Part shown: piece after piece, positions 19,501 through 28,500 of the stretch
Numbering within the stretch: the first letter of the stretch is position 1
How the letters are laid out: each line of letters opens with the position of its first letter
Assembly (NCBI RefSeq): GCF_025060895.1
Contig: NZ_JANZKV010000172.1
Coordinates: 50,390 to 114,389 of the forward strand
Origin: Stieleria sedimenti
GTDB lineage: Bacteria > Planctomycetota > Planctomycetia > Pirellulales > Pirellulaceae
DNA length: 64,000 bases
Reading direction: 5' to 3'
Made by a program: the position numbers and the translations under genes
The notes under the pieces: model-generated
What the model was told of the DNA's origin: nothing
The model's database searches: none
Seen by the model: the letters and a program-made list of their open reading frames with translations, nothing else

Positions 19501-22500
19501 ACCGTACACATTTGAGGTCGTGATTGACAAACGTGCCACAGACTTGCGAACCGGGACTGGAACGGGTTCCAACCTCGCTTCGTATGTCCCCCTGTCGACC
19601 ACAATGATCATTGGTGGTATCGAAGCAAACGTGGCCAATGAAACGTTCAATCTCGCCGATGACTTTTCGGGTAACGATAGCTTTTCAATCTCTGCCGATG
19701 TGACTCTGGCCGGCACAACCCAGCGTATCAGCTCTTCCATCGTGCTGCCGGGTTCCAGCTTTGATCTCGCAGACGATCCGTCGGCCGATGTGCCTCCCGT
19801 CTTTCTGCCGTCTCATCCGATCTCCTTCACCGCGAATGGTTTCGTCGGCATTGACACCTTTACCTATCCCGCCGACGCTCCGGTGACCTCGTTTGCCACC
19901 GATGGCGGCCCGCTGACGACCTTCGCTCGGTTCCGCGTGAGCACTTCGGGGGGCTTGGCGACAACAGGACCTGCGAGCGACGGTGAGGTCGAAGACCATC
20001 AGGTTTTGATCGCCGCGGAACCGGGAGTGGACTTCGGTGACGCGCCTCATTCCGGCCAGTCTGGTTTCACCAGTTCGTACCCCGTTTCGCTCGCCGATGA
20101 TGGTGCACGGCACGTCGTCAATGGTGGACCGACACTCGGAACCGTCATCGATGCGGACTTGGATGGGGTGAACTCGGCCGACGCAGACTCGGATGACCTT
20201 GTCGGTGCCTCGGATGATGAGGATGGAGTGACGTTCTCATCGATTTTGTTCGCCTCGGGCAGCAGCACGAGTGTCGGCACAGTGGGTGTCGATCTGCGAA
20301 ATGCTGACCCGACATCAAATCGGCTGGATGCCTGGATCGACTTTAATCAGGACGGTGACTGGACCGATCCCGGCGAACAGATTTTCACGGATTTCGACCT
20401 CGGGACGGCTGATGGACTTCAGAACCTAAACTTTACGATTCCTCGCGCATCTGGTGGAGCCATTCGAACGGGAACCACTTTCGCTCGATTCCGCCTCAGC
20501 ACGTCTGGAAACCTCGGGGTGACGGGGCTCGCCGGAGATGGTGAAGTGGAGGACCATGCGGTGACCGTGGTCGCCAGCCCTCTCACCGTGTCGACGTTGA
20601 TTGACGAGAGCGACGGAGATTACTCATCGGGCGACTTGTCCCTTCGCGAGGCGGTCGAACTTGCCAACCTGAACCCGGGACCTGATCAGATCGGCTACCT
20701 GATCGGTCTGAACGGAACGACAAGCCTCACCCTAGGCCAGTTGGACATTACCGAAGACCTGACGATCACCGGGCGTGGAAAGACGTCGACCGTTGTCAGT
20801 GGCTCAGGCCTCTCACGTGTGTTCCGAGTGTTCAGCGGAACCGACGTGACTTTGTCCAACCTGTCGATTATCCAGGGCGCCACCTCGGGAGCTGATGCTA
20901 ACGGCGCGGGAATATTCTCGACAGGCGATCTGCTCCTGGACGGCGTGCAATTCGTTGCCAACAACACAACCGACGGATCAGGCGGCGGTCTTTATCAGCG
21001 AGGCGGTTCGCTCACCATTTCCAATTCGCTCTTCGGACTCAATACCGTTTCCGGGAACGGAAGAGATGGTGGTGGAATCGCAGTTGTGGATGCGGACGTG
21101 TCCATCACGTCCACCACGATCACCGAAAATCAGGCGATCGGGTCAAACGCAAATGGAGGTGGAGTGAGTGTCGTCAACGGCAACCTGGCGTTGAAGGCAT
21201 CGACGATCGACAACAACTCGGCGCAGAATGGCGGCGGCCTGATCTTTGAGGTGAATCTCGACGGCACCACCTTCACTGCCGATGTCACCAACACGACCTT
21301 CTCCGGAAACAGCGCCGCATCGATCGGTGGGGGGCTTACGAACGTAGGTGGCGTACTCAACCTACGCCATTCCACCGTCACCCTAAACTCGGGGTTCGGC
21401 GGTGGGATCGGATTTGCAGCAACGCCGAGCAACAACAATCTTTTCGCATCGATCGTTGCGGGCAATCTTGGTTCGGATATCAATACTTCGACCGGACCAG
21501 CGGGCCCCACGATTAACACGCTTGGTTTCAATCTGGTCGGCATCGGAAACGCAACCACAGGGTTTAACCAACCGTCGGATCAAGTAGGGATTACCGCCCC
21601 CGGCCTAGACGTCCTCGCCGACAACGGCGGGCCGACTATGACCCACGCATTGCTGCCAACCAGCCCCGCTCGAGACTCTGGACCAACCAGTTCGGCCGAA
21701 TCGTTTGATCAGCGTGGTTCCGGTTTCCCCCGGTTGATTGGCACCCGTGTCGATGTCGGTGCCTTCGAAGCTGAGTTGCCCACATTGCTGTCAATCGAAA
21801 GAACCAATGCCGTTCAGCTCGAGGGTAACAATGGGACAACGCCATTTACGTTTACTGTGACTCGCAGCGGAGACACGAACGGCCCCACCAGCGTCGATTA
21901 TGCAGTCACGGGAACCGGCTTGCAGCCAGCCAATGCGGATGACTTTGGCGGAACCCTGCCCAGCGGTACGATCAGTTTTGCCGATGGTGAATCCAGCAAG
22001 CTGATTACCGTTAATGTGAGCGGAGACCCGTTCGTCGAGTTAAATCAAGGGTTTACCGTTACTCTCAGCAATCCGACGTCTCCCGCCGTCATTACCAATG
22101 CCATTGAAACCGGCATCATTCTCAACGATGACACGAGTGTCGTGAGCGTCGTCCCCATTGCCAATGCGACCGAGGATAGCGGACTGCTGACCTATCAGTT
22201 TCGAAAAACAGGCACGGGGCCCGAAACACCCGCCCTGACCGTTGAGTTTGAGCTGACTGGAACGGCGACGTTTGGAACGGATTATCCCGCCACCACCCCA
22301 CTGTCAGTTGACTTTGCAGCCGGAGTCGGAACCGCACAGGTCAGCATCAACCCAACGATTGACCTGATTGTCGAACCCGACGAATCGGTCATTCTGACGA
22401 TGCAAGACTTGGCGACATACGATGTCTCTCCACTCAGCCCTTCTGCAACGGCCTTGATCCTTGACGATGACTCCGCTTCCTTGTCGATCGGGGATGTTGC

Positions 22501-25500
22501 GATCACGGAAGGCGATTCGGGCACCTCTGCCTTGACCTTCACCGTCACGCTGGACTCCGCCGTCGAGACGGGCGTGTCGGTTGACTTCGCCACCGCGGAT
22601 GGTACCGCCACGACGGGCGATGGCGACTACGTGGCCACAAGTGGCACCTTGAACTTCGCCGGAACCGCCGGTGAGACTCAAACGATCAACGTCACGATCA
22701 ATGGCGATACCAAGGTCGAGTTGAACGAGACCTTCGTCGTCGATCTGTCGAACTTGGCGGCCTCCGGTCGCAACGTGACAGTCTCCGACGCACAGGCAAC
22801 CGGCACAATCAACAACGACGACGGCGCGTCGCTTTCGATCGCCGACGTCACTCAATCCGAAGGTGCGGACGGGACAACCGTTTTTGACTTCATTGTCACG
22901 CTTGATTCAGAAGTGGACACCGCGTTCAACGTTGACGTCGCCACGGCTGATGGAACGGCAACCTCTGGTGACGACTATGTTGCCTCGTCCACGACACTCG
23001 CCTTCTCGGGATCAGCCGGCGAGACCCAGACCTTCTCGGTTTCGGTCAACGGCGATAACACCGTTGAACTCGATGAAAACTTCCTGGTCAACCTTTTCAA
23101 CGTCACCGGAGTCGGCGTAACGCTCGCGGACGCGCAGGCAACAGGCACGATCCGCAATGATGACTCCGCTTCCTTGTCGATCGGTGATGTTGCGATCACC
23201 GAAGGCGACTCGGGCACCACCGACTTGACATTCACCGTCACGCTGGACTCGGCCGTTGACACGGGCGTGTCGGTTGACTTCGCCACCGCGGATGGCACCG
23301 CAACGACTGCAGAGGGTGACTATGTCGGCGCCAATGGCACGCTGAACTTCGTCGGAACCGCAGGTGAAACTCAGACGATCAACATCACGATCAATGGCGA
23401 CACGAAAGTCGAGCTCGATGAATCCTTCGTGGTCAATCTGAGCGGTTTGGTTGCCTCGGGCCGCAACGTGATAATCGCAGGCACGCAAGCCACCGGCACG
23501 ATTCGCAATGATGACTCCGCTTCCTTATCGATCGGTGATGTTGCGATCACGGAAGGCGATTCGGGCACCTCTGCCTTGACATTCACTGTCACACTGGACT
23601 CCGCCGTCGAGACGGGCGTGTCGGTTGACTTCGCCACCGCGGATGGCACCGCAACGACGGCAGATGGTGACTACGTGGCGGGAAGTGGCACGCTGAACTT
23701 CACCGGAACCGCCGGTGAAACTCAAACGTTCAACGTCACGATCCATGGCGACACGAAAGTCGAGCTCGATGAAACCTTCGTGGTCAATCTGAGCGGTTTG
23801 GTTGCCTCGGGCCGCAACGTGACACTCGCGGACTCGCAAGCAATTGGCACAATCAACAATGATGACTCCGCTTCGTTGTCGATCGGTGATGTTGCGATCA
23901 CGGAAGGCGATTTGGGCACCTCTGCCTTGACATTCACTGTCACACTGGACTCCGCCGTCGAGACGGGCGTATCGGTTGACTTCGCCACCGCGGATGGCAC
24001 CGCAACGACGGCAGATGGTGACTACGTGGCGGGAAGTGGCACGCTGAACTTCGTCGGAACCGCAGGTGAAACTCAGACGATCAACATCACGATCAATGGC
24101 GACACGAAAGTCGAGTTGAATGAGACCTTCGTCGTCGATCTTTCGAACTTGGCGGCGTCCGGTCGCAACGTGACCATCTCCGACGCACAGGCAACCGGCA
24201 CAATCAACAACGATGACGGGGCGTCCCTCTCGATCGCCAACGTCACTCAATCCGAAGGTGCGGACGGGACAACCGTTTTTGACTTCATTGTCACGCTTGA
24301 TTCAGAAGTGGACGCCGCGTTCAACGTTGACGTCGCGACGGCTGATGGAACGGCAACCTCTGGTGAGGACTATGTTGCCTCGTCCACGACACTCGCCTTC
24401 TCGGGATCAGCCGGCGAGACCCAGACCTTCTCGGTTTCGGTCAACGGCGATAACACCGTTGAACTTGATGAGAACTTCGTGGTCAACCTCTCCAACGTCA
24501 CCGGAGTTGGCGTGATAATCGCAGACGCGCAAGCAATCGGCACGATTCGCAATGATGACTCCGCTTCCTTATCGATCGGTGACGTTGCGATCACCGAAGG
24601 CGACTCGGGCACCACCGACTTGACGTTCACCGTCACACTGGACTCGGCCGTCGACACGGGCTTGTCGGTCAATTTCACCACCGCCGACGGGACCGCCACG
24701 ACGGGCGATGGCGACTACGTGGCCACAAGTGGCACCTTGAACTTCGCCGGAACCGCCGGTGAAACTCAGACGATCAACATCACGATCAATGGCGATACCA
24801 AGGTCGAGTTGAATGAGACCTTCGTTGTCGATCTGTCGAACTTGGCGGCCTCCGGTCGCAACGTGACAGTCTCCGACGCGCAGGCAACCGGCACAATCAA
24901 CAACGACGACGGCGCGTCGCTTTCGATCGCCGACGTCACTCAATCCGAAGGTGCGGACGGGACAACCGTTTTTGACTTCATTGTCACGCTTGATTCAGAA
25001 GTGGACACCGCGTTCAACGTTGACGTCGCCACGGTTGATGGAACGGCAACCTCTGGCGAGGACTATGCTGCCTCTTCCACGACACTCACGTTCTCGGGAT
25101 TAGCCGGCGAAACCCAAACCTTCTCGGTTTCGGTCAACGGCGATAACACCGTTGAACTCGATGAAAACTTCCTGGTCAACCTTTCCAACGTCACCGGAGT
25201 CGGCGTAACGCTCGCGGACGCACAAGCAATCGGCACGATCCGCAATGACGACGGCGCTTCCTTGTCGATCGGGGATGTTGCGATCACCGAAGGCGACTCG
25301 GGCACCACCGACTTGACATTCACCGTCACGCTGGACTCGGCCGTTGACACGGGTTTGTCGGTCGATTTCTCCACTGCGGATGGTACTGCAACGACGGCAG
25401 ATGGTGACTATGCCGGCGCCAGCGGCACGCTGAACTTCGTTGGAACCGCCGGTGAAACTCAAACGTTCAACGTCACGATCAATGGCGACACGAAAGTCGA

Positions 25501-28500
25501 GCTCGATGAATCCTTCGTGGTCAATCTGAGCGGTTTGGTTGCCTCGGGCCGCAACGTGATAATCGCAGGCACGCAAGCCACCGGCACGATTCGCAATGAT
25601 GACTCCGCTTCGTTATCGATCGGTGACGTTGCGATCACCGAAGGCGATTCGGGCACCACTGAATTGGCCTTCACCGTCACACTGGACTCGGCCGTTGACA
25701 CGGGCGTGTCGGTTGATTTCGCTACAGCGGATGGCACCGCTACGACTGCAGATGGTGACTATGTCGGCGCCAATGGCACGCTGAACTTCGCCGGGACCGC
25801 CGGTGAAACTCAAACGTTCAACGTCACGATCAATGGCGACACGAAAGTCGAGTTGAACGAGACCTTCGTCGTCGATCTTTCGAACTTGGCGGCGTCCGGT
25901 CGCAACGTGACCATCTCCGACGCGCAGGCAACCGGCACGATCCGCAATGACGACGGCGCTTCCTTGTCGATCGGGGATGTTGCGATCACCGAAGGCGACT
26001 CGGGCACCACCGACTTGACGTTCACCGTCACGCTGGACTCAGCCGTTGACACGGGCGTGTCGGTTGACTTCGCCACCGCGGATGGCACCGCAACGACGGC
26101 AGATGGTGACTATGTCGGCGCCAATGGCACGCTGAACTTCGTCGGAACCGCAGGTGAAACTCAGACGATCAACATCACGATCAATGGCGACACGAAAGTC
26201 GAGTTGAACGAGACCTTTGTCGTCGATCTGTCGAACTTGGCGGCATCCGGTCGCAACGTGACCATCTCCGACGCACAGGCAACCGGCACGATCCGCAATG
26301 ATGACTCCGCTTCCTTGTCGATCGGGGATGTTGCGATCACCGAAGGCGACTCGGGCACCACCGACTTGACGTTCACCGTCACGCTGGACTCGGCCGTCGA
26401 CACGGGCTTGTCGGTTGACTTCACCACCGCCGACGGGACCGCCACGACGGGCGATGGTGACTACGTGGCGGGAAGTGGCACGCTGAACTTCGTCGGAACC
26501 GCCGGTGAGACTCAAACGATCAACGTCACCATCAATGGCGATACCAAGGTCGAGTTGAATGAGACCTTCGTCGTCGATCTGGCCAATCTCTCTGCTTCGA
26601 ACCGTACCGTTCTAATCAGAGACAATCAGGGGATCGCCACCATCAATAATGACGATCTGCCTATGGTATCGGTTGCCGTCGCTCCGAATGAGGTCGGGGA
26701 GAACGGGAATTCGCCGCTGATCTATACGTTCTCCCGCGATGACGCGAGCCTGCCACTGACCATTGGTTATGGAATATCGGGTCCCGCAACACCTGGTGTA
26801 GATTTTTCTGTCTCGCACGATGGCTTACTTTCATTCGCCGCGGGACAATTCCAAACCACGGTTGAAGTTCAGCCGGTCGACGATGAATTGGTTGAATTCT
26901 CTGAAACCGTGCAATTGACGATTCTCGAGGGTGATTACATCATCGGCACGAATGGATCAGCTGTCGGGACCATCACGGATGATGACTTCAGCACGATTAG
27001 CATGTCGCTTGGGCCAAACGCAATCAACGAAGATGCTGCCGGTACGATGAATTTCGTCTTTGTTCGCGACAGCGTTGATTTGACGAGTCCCGAGCTGACG
27101 GTCAAGTTTTCGACCACGGGAACCGCGGAATCCGGTGTGGACTACGTCCCCAGCGCGGTGGGTGAGATCACGTTTGCCGTCGGTGAGAACACTGCGTCGG
27201 TCACCATTGATCCGCAACAGGATTCCGCTATCGAGCCAGACGAAACGGTCATCCTGTCACTTCTTCCCGACGCTGCCTACATCGTTGGGGCGCCGAGTTC
27301 GCTGGTCGGGACGATCGTGAATGACGATTCACTTCCAAAGGTGGGCGTCGAAATGGTTCCTGAATTCGTAGAAGACCAGTATGGGACGCGTGAAGTTTCA
27401 TTCTTGCGGACCGGTGATCTGACAGTTCCTGTGACGATCCACTACGAAGTCGCCGGCTCTGCGTCGGCAGGAACGGACTACAACGGATTGTCCACAGGTA
27501 GCATTACCCTGGCCGCCGGGGTTCCTTCGGCGTCCATACAATACACCGTGGCGGCGGACTCAATTGTCGAGCCAGACGAGGACATCACGGTCACGATTCT
27601 TTCCAATGTCGCCTATTCCCTTGATCCTGCCACATCATCTGCGTCATCCTTGATCTTGAACGACGACATCAGTCAGATTTCTATTCTGGGGCCTGCAGCC
27701 GCAGTCACGGAGGACGGTGCTGAAACAATCACCTTTACAGTGACTCGAGACAACGTTTCTTCGGAAACACCTGCCCTTTCAGTTGATTTTGCGACGACGG
27801 GTTCTGCAACACCGGGTGTCGATTATTCGATGACTCATAGCGGATCGATCTCCTTCCCAGCTGGAGTAGAGGCTGTGACCGTTGTTGTCACACCGAATCA
27901 GGACGACATAGTGGAGTTAGATGAAACCGTTGTACTTTCAGTCGCACCGGCGCCAGGTGGGCAATACCTGGTAGGTAGCCCCGACTCGGCGACAGGCGAA
28001 ATTTTCAACGACGACTCCGCCGCGTTTTCAATCGATGACTCGATGGTTTTCGAAGGCAATCGTGGGCAGGTCATCACGAGATTTACCGTGACGCTGAACA
28101 ATTCGGTGGATGTCCCCGTTTCTGTCGACTACGCCACGGCTGACGGTTCCGCGACGACTTCAGACAACGACTACCTGAACCAAAGTGGCACGCTGCAGTT
28201 CGATGGCAACACATCGATCACTGAATCGTTTAACGTCAGCGTGGTCGGGGATGTCTTCGCCGAGCCGGATGAGACGTTCCTCGTCCTGTTGAGAAATGTC
28301 CAATCATCAGGCCGCGATGTGACGATAAGCGACGGCAGCGGACTCGGTACCATTTTGAACGATGACTTGGGACTGGCCTCTGTTCCCGTTGAGAGCGTTG
28401 TTTACTTCAACGAAGACGTCCAATCGGAACTTGATTACACTCCCGATTCGACGGGGCAACGCTCGATCCTTCGCAAAATTCAGGTGACATTTGCGGGGGC

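Noticed and set aside
23525-24250. Repeated antisense frames over the Calx-beta array
   Set aside because: They repeat only because the sense repeats do; low-complexity VDRDVDR-type peptide, no start context.
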